The notes: generated by a model from the letters alone, not told the origin. Shown: positions 1 to 10,164, counted from the first letter of the stretch. The stretch: 64,000 nucleotides of DNA from Acanthosepion pharaonis (GCA_903632075.3 CAHIKZ030000958.1:860501-924500); one strand, 5' to 3'. Program-made: numbers and translations.

Positions 1-513
1 GGAATTTCTACGGATATTTTATTGTCATAGAACTTACCATGAGCTTATTTAGTCATTAACTTAAGAATTAAGATTCAACAGAAAATGCAAATAGGAAAAC
101 CAGGTATTCCTGGTTTGAAATATTACTTAAAATTTTAGGATGAAACATTCTTGCTCAATGAGCTATAAAGCCAATAAGAATGAGATTTCTAGTTAAAACC
201 AGATGTGGAATAATATCAGTGGAAGAGCTTAAAATTCCTGACACTCATAAAAGCCAAAAATACATATCAGCCAAAACATAGTAATAAAACCAAATATGAC
301 AATTCTTGTTCGAACAACATGGAGAATAACTTTTTGCAATTCCAAATAACTGAAGAATAAGGAATGGTTTATATATTTTGTAAGTTTACTTCTGCTTTAA
401 GAAAACCAAGTGCTTCATAAACATTGCTTACTGTCATAGTGAGCAAATGGTTGCAAAGGAAAAAACAAACAAGGATTAAAGTTCCAAAAGCATGTATTGA
501 CCAATTTTCAGAA
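1..513. other. AT-rich flank, no gene seen
   Basis: No open frame, RNA gene or recognisable repeat is visible here. The stretch ends at the TA that flanks the Tigger-type element. Confidence 0.5.
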
Positions 514-624
514 TACAATAAAACCTCAAATTAATGGTTATTAACAAGTTAATAAACAAACTCCTCAGAAATGTTAGTGTCCAGCTGGAACTCAAAATGC
601 CCACACATAGCAAGCAAAGTCCGT

Positions 625-716
625 TAGTTCCAGAATTGGCTGCTGTTGTTTACTGGCGCAATCAACAGACAGGGACTGGTAGTTCCAGGAATAGCATCTG
701 TTGTTTACTTGAGCAC
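625..716 (+). repeat. 56-bp imperfect tandem duplication
   Basis: The word AGTTCCAG-AT-GC-TCTGTTGTTTACT occurs around 625-660 and again around 681-716. It lies in the untranslated leader of the Tigger copy. Confidence 0.5.
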
Positions 717-805
717 TTGTCAGGTACACACATGCATCGTTTCTCGAACATTTTATACTGATTCTGGTACAGTATACAGTATTGTTTTTCATCAAGCCCT
801 TCACT

Positions 806-991
806 ATGGCACCCAATCATAATGGAGGTGAGAAAAGGAAACACACTAACCTTAGTATTGATGAAAAATTGGAACTTATTAAGAAGTTGGAGTCAGGAGT
901 TTTCATGGCCAGAGTATGTGAGGAATATGGCATGAAAAAACAAACTGTAAGTGGTATATGTAGGAGTAAGGAAAAACTCCAAGCTATATAG
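806..991 (+). pseudogene. Tigger/CENP-B-like transposase N-terminal fragment
   Basis: From ATG 806 the frame encodes a basic peptide with NLSIDEKLELIKKLESG followed by ARVCEEYGMKKQTVS. This is the Psq/CENP-B N-terminal helix-turn-helix that Tigger transposases use to bind their terminal repeats. Only about 60 residues remain. A full transposase is several hundred residues, with a second HTH and a DDE catalytic domain, neither of which is present. The frame stops at 991, just before a (TA)n tract. I chose ATG 806 over the upstream 782 because homology begins just after it. The position inside the terminal repeats supports the assignment. It is certainly non-functional as a transposase; domestication cannot be judged. 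Confidence 0.7.
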
Positions 992-1000
992 TAACTTAAA

Positions 1001-1002
<2 letters not shown>

Positions 1003-1036
<34 letters not shown>
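1003..1036. repeat. (TA)n microsatellite
   Basis: Uninterrupted TA run, immediately outside the left arm of the inverted repeat at 1036-1581. Confidence 0.9.
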
Positions 1037-1039
<3 letters not shown>

Positions 1040-1106
1040 GAAAAATATACTGAAAAAACAAACAAAAATCCTAATATGCGATTATGCTGTTTTAATGTTT
1101 AATGTC

Positions 1107-1147
1107 AACATCGGACGTTTCAGTCTAATAGACCATCTTCAGGACAT
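1107..1147 (-). ncRNA. Hammerhead-like RNA motif (left arm)
   Basis: Read on the minus strand: CTGAAGA, one T, GGTC-loop-GACT, then GAAACGTC. It is the mirror of the copy at 1469-1508, with a C-to-T change in stem II that leaves a G-U pair. The spare nucleotide after CTGAAGA departs from the textbook hammerhead. Confidence 0.35.
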
Positions 1148-1468
1148 ATTCATAAAACATAATTAACATAGACCATGTACAATTCAACATGAAAAGACGA
1201 TGGACATAAAAGCAATACCAATCCAAACAGATAACTGAAATCTTTTATAAGATCAGCATTCCGCTTAAATATGATCACGCTAAATCATGTGGGCAATGTT
1301 GGGAAAACGTATTCCTAAAATTTGAGTATTTTGAATGAAAAAACGAAAAGAATTTTATTTTGATCTAAAACTTATATGTACGTTTGTCAAGCATTAATCT
1401 TGCTAGAAAAGGGGAAATATTAAAGAAGCCAGACAAACGGTAACAAATGTTAATTATGTTTTATGAAT

Positions 1469-1508
1469 ATGTCCTGAAGATGGTCTATTAGACCGAAACG
1501 TCCGACGT
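1469..1508 (+). ncRNA. Hammerhead-like RNA motif (right arm)
   Basis: CTGAAGA (1474-1480) fits the CUGANGA core. One T follows, then a GGTC/GACC stem with a TATTA loop (1482-1494), then GAAAC (1495-1499) and GTC (1500-1502). Flanking ATGTC (1469-1473) can pair with GACGT (1504-1508) as stem I. ACGT between GAA and C would be a diminished stem III, as in reported PLE-associated hammerhead variants thought to work as dimers. The extra T after CTGAAGA and an unpaired C at 1503 are deviations, so activity is uncertain. Confidence 0.4.
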
Positions 1509-1610
1509 TGACATTAAACATTAAAACAGCATAATCGCATATTAGGATTTTTGTTTGTTTTTGCAGTATATTTTTCTTCATACTGTCGGATCTATATCCA
1601 TATATTTGCT

Positions 1611-1614
<4 letters not shown>

Positions 1615-1665
<51 letters not shown>
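1615..1665. repeat. (TA)n microsatellite
   Basis: About 25 TA units at the outer side of the right arm of the inverted repeat. Confidence 0.9.
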
Positions 1666-1668
<3 letters not shown>

Positions 1669-1939
1669 ATTTACATTTATTTATAATAATTTTGTACTGT
1701 ACTGGGTGCTTTTAGACCATGAAAAATGTTTCAAGTTAATGGACAAACAGCTTTAATGGATGCCCCCCCCCAACTCTATTAGTCTGTTAAATTGAGGTTC
1801 CACTGTATATACATAGGTGTGTGAAAATGTGACAAAATTGGTGATAATTGCTTCTTTAGTTGCCATTGGTAAGGGAAGTGATTAGGTGTAAGGGTGTTGT
1901 TGGTAAGACTGGGTACAGGTAGCAGGTCAGTGGCTGAGG

Positions 1940-2245
1940 TCATGGTGGTGGTAACGAGAGAGGTCTGGAGTGAATATGAAGCTTGATCAAGCAGAATATC
2001 CCTGTTGGATTGTATAATCAAATGGGAGATCAAACAAAATAGAGTTGCAGTGGTGATGACAAGAGAGGCCTGGAGTGGATAGTGAAGCTTGATGTAGTGG
2101 CATGTCATTGTTGGATTCTGGTTGAATGCAAGATCAAATGAAATCAGGTTCCAGAGGCTTGGAGTGGAATAGTGAAGCTATTGAGACAATAGACACTATG
2201 GTGATGTCAAGAGAAGCCTGGTGATGACAGCTGGCATGTTGGCCA
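1940..2245 (+). repeat. ~100-bp imperfect tandem repeat
   Basis: A unit containing GTGATGACAAGAGAGGCCTGG, then GTGAAGCTTGAT and TTGGATT, is seen about three times with drift. This purine-rich strand is unlike the flanks. No coding sense was found. Confidence 0.6.
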
Positions 2246-2965
2246 CATTCTGTGTGTGAAGAGTCAGCTGAAGTCAAGAATCTGGTTACTGCTAGACTGA
2301 CACCAAGACCCTGGTGTTGATAAGAAGGTTAGTTATAGTTGTGACAATGAGAGCTGATGTAGTTATTTTTAAGCATATCTGATAATTCCTAGGCTCATCA
2401 TTTTTTTTTTTTTTTTGTGGCAGCATTCGTGATTGGTTATTGTATTTTACATTTTTGTGGGGTTTTTTTTTTGTGGACTGGATGTGTTGCTTGGAGCCCC
2501 TGCATAGAAGGCAACTGTTTTTTTATCTTGGGTTTTGCTTTCTTAGTGCTCACATCCAGCCAACATGTAGAGCGAATCAGAAAAAGGTCTAATTGCAGTG
2601 GAGTATAACATTATACAGCTGGTAATCATCTTAATTGAAGTGTCAGAAAATTAGAGAAAGCTGTACACTGGATAAATAGTGGTAGAAATGGGTTCAGCAA
2701 GATGATCTATGTAGTAGATGTAGTAGGTAAATAGGTTGTGTAGATGTGGCAGCCATAAGATAGGATTTAATAACAATTGACCAGGGAATTATTGTTAGGT
2801 TTAGAAAGGTTCCAAATGCTGTAAGCTGTTATTAGGCCACAATAGAAAAGTATACCAGGAATATGTAAATTCTGGACAGCCATCAATGACACATGAAAAC
2901 CTACAGGTTAGGCAAGAACAGTGACTGACAAGGATGGTAGAATGGTAACCAATCAACAAAAGAGG
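2246..2965. other. No gene; poly-T run near 2401-2416
   Basis: Contains a 16-T run and short T runs but no recognised element. Small open frames here lack any protein signature. Confidence 0.4.
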
Positions 2966-3055
2966 ATATTGCACCAATACCCCAGTCAATGCACTGTAAG
3001 GAGTACATTGCATCAATACTCCTGTCCATGCTCTGTACGGAGTACAGCTCATGGT
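2966..3055 (+). repeat. ~43-bp tandem repeat
   Basis: Two units of TTGCA(T/C)CAATAC...GCACTGTA(A/C)GGAGTACA lie here. A further unit lies at about 3432-3473, on the far side of the SINE, suggesting the SINE inserted into this array. Confidence 0.5.
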
Positions 3056-3082
3056 CATATCATGTTGAAACACTGGTTCACA

Positions 3083-3430
3083 TATGATCACCAATGTTAA
3101 GCAATGTTGATACTGGTCAGTGACAGCTTGGAGATATCAGGTGTTTGAAGCTTGTATGTGAAGCTGGTGTAATGGATAATCGCTCAGAATTGGAAATCAG
3201 AGAGCTGAGTTCCAAATCCAGTTGAGTTCGTTATATATTTACTTACACGCAAATACCCTTGAGAAAGGTATGAATCCACCTCTTCTCCCACTAACTATAG
3301 GTTAATTAGTAGGACTTGTATCAGTAAATCATCATCATCTCCAAAAAACTCTTACAATCACAAATATTTTCTGCCTTTAGATAACCCGAAAAAGGTTGAT
3401 AAGCGATAAAAAAACAAATCAATTAATCAA
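3083..3430 (+). mobile_element. 5S/tRNA-type SINE copy
   Basis: The head AATGTTAAGCAATGTTGAT with CTGGTCAGT resembles the 5S box A region of the better-kept copy at 8491-8893, but the downstream box C region is eroded. A tRNA-like part follows, with A box GCTGGTGTAATGG (3163) and B box GAGTTCCAAATCC (about 3208). The body has ACTTACACGCAAATACCCTT, TCTTCTCCC and TTAATTAGTAGGACTTGTAT. The tail is GATAAGCGATAAAAAAACAA followed by ATCAATTAATCAA. The family recurs at least nine times in the window. Confidence 0.72.
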
Positions 3431-4760
3431 TACATTGCATCAATACATCAGGCAATACACTGTACAGGATACAAGGCATTTCACGGAGTTTTGCAACTGT
3501 CAATCAACAAGGTCATCTGTAGAGAACCAGAGATTTATGTGAAGGCCCATTTAGATTAACTGTGAGTCTGTAGGAAATTCAGTCATCCAGGTTTTGTTAT
3601 ATTAAAAATCTGAACATTCAAATTCCTAACAATAATAAAATTAAAACAAAGAAAACATGGATATGCTTGTTAGATAAATCATTTGTATTTACAAATATAT
3701 GTACATGAATTCAAAAGATTTGAATGTATTAAAAATAATCTTTAGTCTTTGGATAGTTGGTTCACAGAAAAACTTTGTGGTTCAGATAATACTTTTATTG
3801 TTAGCAAAGATTCACTGATCATTTCCATTGTTTTTGTTGGAGATTATTTGTTTCAAGTCATCGATACCTGTTTCTTTCAGCATGTGCTGTTGAGAGATAA
3901 TAACATCTCTCTTCAACTTGGAGACATTTGCATTTCTCTCTTTTGTTTGGCTTGGAGATAGATGCCTTCTCAGCTTAATGAAAATTGAAATCTGCGAGTT
4001 TTTATAAGAATTTTTTCCTGAAAGTAAGCTTGAGAAAAAACAGAGTTAATGTTTCTCTAATTGGTGAAATATTTCACATGGTTATGCTAATTTCTAGCCA
4101 AGAGAAACTCTGATTTAAATGGCATGTGTTGTATTGTGGAATGTTTTGGCATGTTTGTAAATATTGTCTGTTATTGGGTAGAAAATTAAGTTTGAGCATT
4201 TTTCAGTATGGTATTTATGTGGATATGCACTTCTGAAGTGCATCTACTGATCTTTAGATGGATGACTTCACTTTTATTTTCTTTCAGAGGGTCTAAGCTT
4301 AGGACTCTTGGAAAGTAAAATGGAGTGATCTGATTGGTTTTCTATTTTTCCTCTTTGTATGATTTTCTACTATGGCCACACAGAACAGATTCAATGAAAC
4401 TAAATTTTAATTTTACAACACTGACAACACAAGTGTTATTTCTTGTGTGAGGGGGAAGACTGTGTGTAGCTCATACATATTATATACACTATGGCATGGT
4501 AAATGTTGAAACTTGACTAATGCATGGAATAATAATGCAACACAAAATGTACTTAGAACAAAATGTATTGAAACAAGAAAGTGTACACAATATTTACATA
4601 TTGTCTTTTGTATATTCCTGGTAAGACTGTTCCTAGAGAATGTGTTGACTGAGTCGCAGTCGGGCAGAGTTTCTGGTTGAATCTCTTAATTCCTCCCTCT
4701 CTTCCCAGTACCAACCATATTTATATGGTCGGTACTCCACTATGCAAATTAGGTGGATCC
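3431..4760. other. No gene or repeat recognised
   Basis: AT-rich sequence with only short unsupported frames. A GAGAGATAATAACATCTCTC hairpin-like word lies near 3892-3911. Confidence 0.4.
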
Positions 4761-5330
4761 TACCACAATAGTAAAGATGCAGGTGTATTCTTTTAAAGTA
4801 CAAAAGGATCACATGTTAAGTGGAGTTTGTTTTTACAGGTAAGATTTGTACTTTTTTTGCAGGTTATTTACACCCCTTTATACTTGTATGGTTTTCTGCT
4901 GGTGGTGGTTTCTTCCTGCTTCCCTCATTATATGCAGGTGACACAAAGTCAACAAAGAAAATTACATCAAATCACATCCCAATTCAATGCTGGTGTTGCT
5001 CAACCCATCAAACGAATCATCAGATAGTGTACACAGTATTTCATTTATTCTTCTATTGTTCTTGCTCCTTAGTAATTCTTCCACACCCCATATTTCATCA
5101 TGTCACACAACCATCAACTAACAAGAGCTGATACTAATATAAAATAACTACCCCACCACTAAAGTGACACAAAAATAATTTGTGGAATGCTCACCTGTCT
5201 TCTGGCACTCCATTGTTCCCTGTCTCAGTGAACCCACCACATTTAAACAAAACCAAAACATTATCGGGGAATAGCAAATGACACACTCCAGGCTGACCTA
5301 CTGGATGCTAGCTGGGACCCTTACGCCGGT
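4761..5330. other. Unclassified; LINE 3' UTR scrap at 5040-5093
   Basis: TTCTTCTATTGTTCTTGCTC and TTAGTAATTCTTCCACAC match the LINE 3' UTR seen near 7255-7295. The rest is unrecognised. A TTTTTTGCAG/GT word near 4852 looks like a splice acceptor, but no coding exon follows. Confidence 0.4.
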
Positions 5331-5362
5331 AAGTGCTGTTTATTGTATTGTTATTCTACAGA

Positions 5363-5575
5363 GTCATGTTCTTAAATAGCCTTTTCAGATATAAACTCTC
5401 ATATGGATGTCATATATAGCATCCAACTTGTTCAAAAATGTCTAAACTATCAGTTAAAAGAACTTGTCATGTTCTTAAATAGCCTTGTCAGATTGATACT
5501 TTCATATATATATCCTATATGTCATCCACGTTGTTCAGAAATGTCTAAACTATCAGCTATATACAAGTATTTTCT
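5363..5575 (+). repeat. ~100-bp tandem duplication
   Basis: CATGTTCTTAAATAGCCTT begins both units. Each carries GTTCA(A/G)AAATGTCTAAACTA and ends with TATCAG. The second unit begins near 5468. Confidence 0.75.
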
Positions 5576-6366
5576 CAGATCAATGAGATAACCCTGCCTT
5601 ACAATTATAGCATATGTAGCTACAGATAAACTTCACTCTACTCTGCAAGAAAAGAGGATAACCCAGCCTTACAGTCACAGCATTTTTTTACCTCTTGAGA
5701 TAATGGTAACACTCTGTTTACTCAAAATTCAGTCTTTTGGTGGTGAGATTGGAGTGACCTCTCCAAGGCACAGGCCTAGGCGATGGTAAATGGAGGTCAT
5801 GTGCTGCTCAGACTACATGGCCTCAATTCTTGGCCATGCTGACAAGATACAAAGGAATACTGCATATGTAGCTACAGAAGAACTCCACTTTTTTCCTGAG
5901 AGTTGAAAATTAATTAAATGAAGCAATAATAAAATTGTTAAATTTTTATTCTTCTTACACCTTTAATTGTTTCATCTTTTAATAACCAATGGATAGTTAT
6001 TCATCACATCTAATGACAATTTTTCAGTACCCACTACAAAGAGATTGTCTGTTACTGAATACTACATCCATATGTTTAATAAAACCTTTTTATTGTCCCC
6101 TTTAAATACTGATGTATTTTCTTGTGCATTATACAAGAAATTATGAAGAAAAATTAAGGGCAAAAAATGGGATTATATTATACATAAGTACATGTTTTCA
6201 GAAATTTTTACTCAGCTTAAAAAACCTTTTATTTGAAACAGCAAGATTGTAAATACACTCAGCACAATAAATAATAAAACACAAAGTAGGCAGGTGTTGA
6301 TAACAAATGTTTACAAAAGGTATTTGATATGTATGCAATATTTTTTCTTTGGGAATCAGCATAAAT
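5576..6366. other. No gene; small duplicated words
   Basis: GATAACCC(T/A)GCCTTACA occurs twice (about 5589 and 5656) and CATATGTAGCTACAGA occurs near 5611 and 5865, suggesting an old duplication. Otherwise nothing is recognised. Confidence 0.4.
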
Positions 6367-6367
6367 T

Positions 6368-7345
6368 TCCTCTCCAGAATCTATCTTACACATTTTTAAG
6401 TCTACCATTCATCCATGCTTTGAATATTGCTGCTACATCTGGTTCAGTTCTCCTGCTATATATTTAGAGATTCTTGATAAAAATCTAAAGAAGAAACTAC
6501 AATGTTATTGGTCCTGGCCTGGCATCTCATCTTTTCTTGTTAACTGGGGCAAAGAATGTCTTGTTAATTTTAACACCTCCAAAACAAAACAGCTCTCTAT
6601 TAATAATCTGAGAGACCCTTTTCTGCCTTCTATCGGCAGGGCCGATGCTAACCTCAAGGAAAGTGACTTGTTGCATCTTCTTGGGCTAACATTCTAGCCT
6701 GACATGAAGTGGAAAGACTATATTGAATCCATTGCTAGGTCTGCTGCTAAGAAAGTTGGTTCACTGTGTCATACTAGACAATTTTACTCTCCAGAATCTA
6801 TCTTACACATCTATAAGTCTATTATTCATCTATGCTTAGACCATTGCTGTCACATATGGTCTGGTATTCTTGCTATATATTGAGAGATCCTTGATAAAAT
6901 CCAATGAAGAATTGGCAGTATTATTGATCCAGACCTGACATCTTAGCTTCAGTCACTTTCCTATAGCTGTAAAGTTGTCTATCTGTATCTTTTCTATAAA
7001 TACTTTCATAGTAATTGTTCGGATGATCTCTTCACTATGGTACCTAGACTTTAAGTACAGTACTATACTGGCAACAAGGTCTAATCAATTTACAGTTGAG
7101 TTGGCTAGATGTAACCATAAGTTCTATGCTAGCATTTTCTTTTCTCACACTTCTCACTTATGGAACTCTCTTCCAGCTCCATGCTTTCCAGTCAATTTTG
7201 ACCTTCAAAAATTTAAATGCAATGTCAATCATTATCTACTGTCTTCTTCATTACTCTTCTATTGTTCTTGCTCTTTAGTAATTCTTCCACACACAGTAAC
7301 CCTTTGTGTCTTAGTGCTTTACTGCATTGCATGGGGGGGGGAACT
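6368..7345 (+). mobile_element. Jockey-type LINE, 5'-truncated and rearranged
   Basis: The segment 6368-6538 matches the reverse transcriptase C-terminus (ESILHIYKSTI, then EYCCHIWSG in the family). At about 6539 the sequence jumps back to GTTAACTGGGGCAAAGAATG, an earlier point of the same LINE (reference 63167). It then runs through the C-terminus a second time and into the 3' UTR. This is two joined fragments or a duplication. The 3' end stops in a run of G near 7337 instead of the usual GTGAAATGATTAAAAAA. Several stops are present and no function is expected. Confidence 0.8.
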
Positions 7346-8273
7346 AGAAAGTATAGCAGCCAAGACGCTCTAACTGTAACTATCAAGATAAGGACATGAG
7401 TCCGGTTCAATTTGTATATAATAATTATAATTCCTCATCTAAAAAACCCAGACAAAATATGTACTTAATGTACTTATAAAATATACAAGTAACATTCATT
7501 GATGGTAAAGCTATCACAAGAATAGCATTAATACTAATAGCTGTTTCATTTTTCCATTCCTTGTTGTCTGCAGTTAACACTCATGATAATATATTTCATT
7601 TTTATCTCATATCCTAACTGAAGTAATGATGAATTTTTTTTCAATGATAAGTCCATTAATAAATTAATTACTTAATTAGTCCATAATTAAATACTTAAGT
7701 CAATTAGTTGAGCAATTAAAAATGAATGACTTGGTATGATGACAAAGAGGCGACATTGAAAGAAATGCAAGTTTTTATGTATTGTGACCACAATGGAATA
7801 TTGTCCAGTGCGTTTTCATATTGTTTTTCATCCTCTGACCAGATTTAATTACTTTTTTGTATATTGTAATTTTCAAATGAATATAGATGGTAATTTTATT
7901 GGTAAAAAGAGTGAAGCTGAAATAAATTATGATGTCGTAAAAAAAATAAAAAAGAAGTAGAACCAATGCCACACTGCTAGAAGAAATGGGGGATTATGTA
8001 AACATTGTTTGAAAATAATTATTTGAAAACAATTATTTGAAAAACAGGTTGATCACACTTGATCAGTTAATACTTGAACAAATTAAATATCAATATATTT
8101 TACCCTTCTCTTCCAAACTGGAGTTCTTAAGAGTTATTTTTATATTTTTCTAACAAAACAAAATTAAATCATTTAAATTATCACATGATAGCTTATCAGA
8201 GCTTACCCCTTTTTAAATGCTATGCTTCTTCAGGATATAGGTGATCATATCTCCTGAGAGCTTCCTTTTTCTT
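7346..8273. other. No gene recognised
   Basis: AT-rich, with small alternations of TTAATTAATTA type. Nothing supportable. Confidence 0.4.
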
Positions 8274-8275
8274 TA

Positions 8276-8488
8276 ATATACTGTATATACTTGCAAATCA
8301 TGTGACTTTTGAAGACCTAATTTTGAAGCTAATTTTAAGGGGTCAAATCATGCACAAGATATAAAATTAGCATATATACTGCTGGCCTTGGCTACACCAC
8401 TGACCAAACTATATATCCATTTACTGTAGTCAAATTAACTTCAAATTAGGTATTTAAAGATTGTATGATACATAAGCATATATGGTAT
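8276..8488 (+). mobile_element. MITE with ~55-bp terminal inverted repeats (copy 1)
   Basis: Left end CTGTATATACTTGCAAATCA, then GTGACTTTTGAAGACCTAAT. The right end is the approximate reverse complement (TTAACTTCAAATTAGGTATT and so on to ATATATGG). The interior of about 90 bp contains AAACTATATATCCATTTA. It is non-coding. A second copy in opposite orientation lies at 59461-59651 and confirms both ends and the interior. Confidence 0.72.
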
Positions 8489-8490
8489 GT

Positions 8491-8893
8491 AATTGATTGA
8501 TTTGTTTATTATGGCTTAGTAAACATTTTAGGATTTTTTACAAGTTCTATTAATTGATTCATTTTCTACAGCTTATCAACCCATATCCAGATAATACTGA
8601 CTGTAAGAATTTTTTTTTTGTTGAGGAATAATTTAATAATAATAATGCCTAAATAATTAACCCATAGCTGGGGGGAGAAGAGGTGGATTCATACCTTTCC
8701 AAGGGTATTTGCATGTAATTGAATATAATGAACCTTACTGAAATTGGAACTTGGCTTTCAGAGCTATTATAAATTACACCACCTACACATCCAAACTTTC
8801 AGTACTTGGTATTCCCAAGTGGTCACCCATCTAGGTACTGACCAGGATCAACATTGCTTAACTTCAGTGATTATACGAGAACTGTTATAACCA
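8491..8893 (-). mobile_element. Composite 5S-tRNA SINE, best-kept copy
   Basis: On the minus strand: a 5S-like head (8797-8893), a tRNA-like segment (about 8735-8790) with GGTGGTGTAATTTATAATAG and AAGTTCCAATTTC, a shared body with AAATACCCTTGG and TCTTCTCCCCCC, and a 3' tail ending in an AACAAATCAATCAATT-like repeat. The tail abuts the MITE. The head keeps the 5S internal control region. SINEs with a 5S head (SINE3) and with joined 5S and tRNA heads are known in some animals; placement in one of those is inference. Confidence 0.75.
8797..8893 (-). pseudogene. 5S rRNA-derived head of the SINE
   Basis: The minus strand reads GAAGTTAAGCAATGTTGATC, then CTGGTCAGTACCTAGATGGG, then TGACCACTTGGGAATACCAA. 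These align with 5S rRNA box A, the intermediate element and box C. About 97 of the usual 120 nt are recognisable; the first ~20 nt are unclear. Many substitutions mean it is not a working 5S gene, but the RNA polymerase III control region is the best-preserved part. Confidence 0.8.
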
Positions 8894-9239
8894 AGAATCA
8901 GGAAATATATTTATTCACCATATAATTCAACATTTTTTAAATATTTCTCTAGCCTTTCTCTAAAAATTCTGATGATTGGTGTAAGAAATACTGTTCTGAT
9001 ATGGCTATCACTTCTGAATCATTCAAAAAACTTCCCCTCTTTCAAGCATATAGAAACAAGATATAATTGGATGATGCAAGGTTTGTTAAATAGAGTAGAT
9101 TGTTGTGGCATTCACACCCTAAATTTTTCAAAACATCCATCGTTTTGTCAGCCTTATTAATAGGTATATTGTTGAGAGAATTGTCCAATTTGTTGAGGAC
9201 TATTTAGTGATAAAGATAGCATAGTTGACACATTTGAAA
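8894..9239. other. No gene recognised
   Basis: AT-rich interval between the SINE and the LINE remnant. Confidence 0.4.
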
Positions 9240-9279
9240 TTTGGTACATCCAAATTTTGTCAATCTCAAAACCAGGTTT

Positions 9280-9960
9280 TTTCTTCAAGTCTAAAATTAG
9301 ATTAGCTTATGGCACCAAACCGAGGATCACCACATACAAAATTTACAGAAAAAAAAATGGGATATCGAAAGATGCCTTGCAAAAATTAAGCAAAGTATTA
9401 AGAAACAGAGAAACCTCATTAGACACAAAGAGTACTTAAATATTATATAATATTGGTCCTCCTATATGGCAGTGAATGCAGGACAATCTCATCACAGATG
9501 AAGAAGAGACTTCAGACAATAGAAAGAGGCTGAAAATACCATGGATTGAACATGTGAGCAATGACAAACTTTTAGAGAAAATGGAAACAAAAAAGGCACT
9601 TTTACTTAACATCAGAGAGAGAGTTGAAATTTCTAGGGCACATGAGGAAAGAGGGCTTAGAAAATTTAACACTCACAAGACATTAAAGGTAAGAGGTATA
9701 CAGAAAAGCAGTGCATAACCTACCTAACGAGCTTGTGTAAATGGTTGGCATAACAGGAATTAGGAGAGATAGCGAAAAGACAAAATTTACTAAGAGCTAC
9801 ATAGAACAAGAAATTGTGGAGAGTCATGACTGCTCATGTCCTGAAGGGACAAAGCAAATAGATGAAGAAGAAGAAGAATTTAGAACCAATGAAAATACTA
9901 GTTTTCATCAATCAAAATTTTCTTCAATAGCTTCATGCAACAAAAATGATCACAATGCTT
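9280..9960 (+). mobile_element. LINE C-terminal remnant (endonuclease-RT type), copy 1
   Basis: Frame fragments read DALQKLSKVLRNRETSLDTK (about 9371-9430), then a frame-shifted match to the usual LLYGSE-WTISSQMKKRL region, then IPWIEHVSNDKLLEKMETK (about 9537-9596), and finally a match to the ATRD-KLWRVMTAHVLKG-type tail (about 9800-9860). This order is the C-terminus of the abundant 'endonuclease-reverse transcriptase' LINEs of invertebrates; RTE or a near clade is likely. At least four frameshifts or stops break it. The palm domain is absent. A second, shorter copy lies at 30250-30560. Confidence 0.65.
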
Positions 9961-10164
9961 AATATGTAAAATTTCTCATTCCAGCATGTTGAGTTTGGTC
10001 ATAAGAAATTCCTTCAAGACTATTTATTACAATTAATAGTCATTCACTAAAAGACAGAACAACCTGCATTGCAAGTAAGACATTTTACACATTGGCATTC
10101 ATTCAAAGAACACTTAACTTTTTCTTCTATAATGAACACTATACAAAGATTCTCAGCAAGATTT

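Larger units (their letters stand above)
1036..1581. mobile_element. Inverted-repeat element, PLE-terminus-like
   Basis: Two arms of about 130-140 bp (1036-1167 and 1440-1581) are near-perfect reverse complements, separated by about 270 bp. Both arms include GAAGAAAAATAT, the word AAACAAAAATCCTAATATGC and a hammerhead-like core. Each outer end abuts a long (TA)n tract. PLEs often carry pseudo-LTRs in inverted orientation with hammerhead motifs, so this is probably a pair of PLE termini without a coding region. That identity is inference; the inverted repeat is directly visible. Confidence 0.6.
516..1805 (+). mobile_element. pogo/Tigger-type DNA transposon, degraded
   Basis: The right end, read on the minus strand, is CAGTGGAACCTCAATTTAAC, preceded by TA. 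The left end, CAATAAAACCTCAAATTAAT, is a decayed counterpart and is also preceded by TA. Terminal repeats beginning CAGT-GAACCTC next to a TA target are typical of pogo/Tigger elements. About 290 bp inside the left end lies an ORF resembling the CENP-B-type N-terminus of Tigger transposase, as expected for the family. The rest of the transposase is missing. The interior from about 1000 to 1670 is occupied by (TA)n and an unrelated inverted repeat, so this is a truncated copy that was later invaded. Confidence 0.72.

Noticed and set aside
4820..5131. A spliced host exon suggested by TTTTTTGCAG/GT near 4852
   Set aside because: No conserved protein sense, and part of the following sequence is a LINE 3' UTR fragment.
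8797..8893. A functional 5S rRNA gene
   Set aside because: Only part of 5S is present, it is substituted at many positions and is joined to a SINE body.
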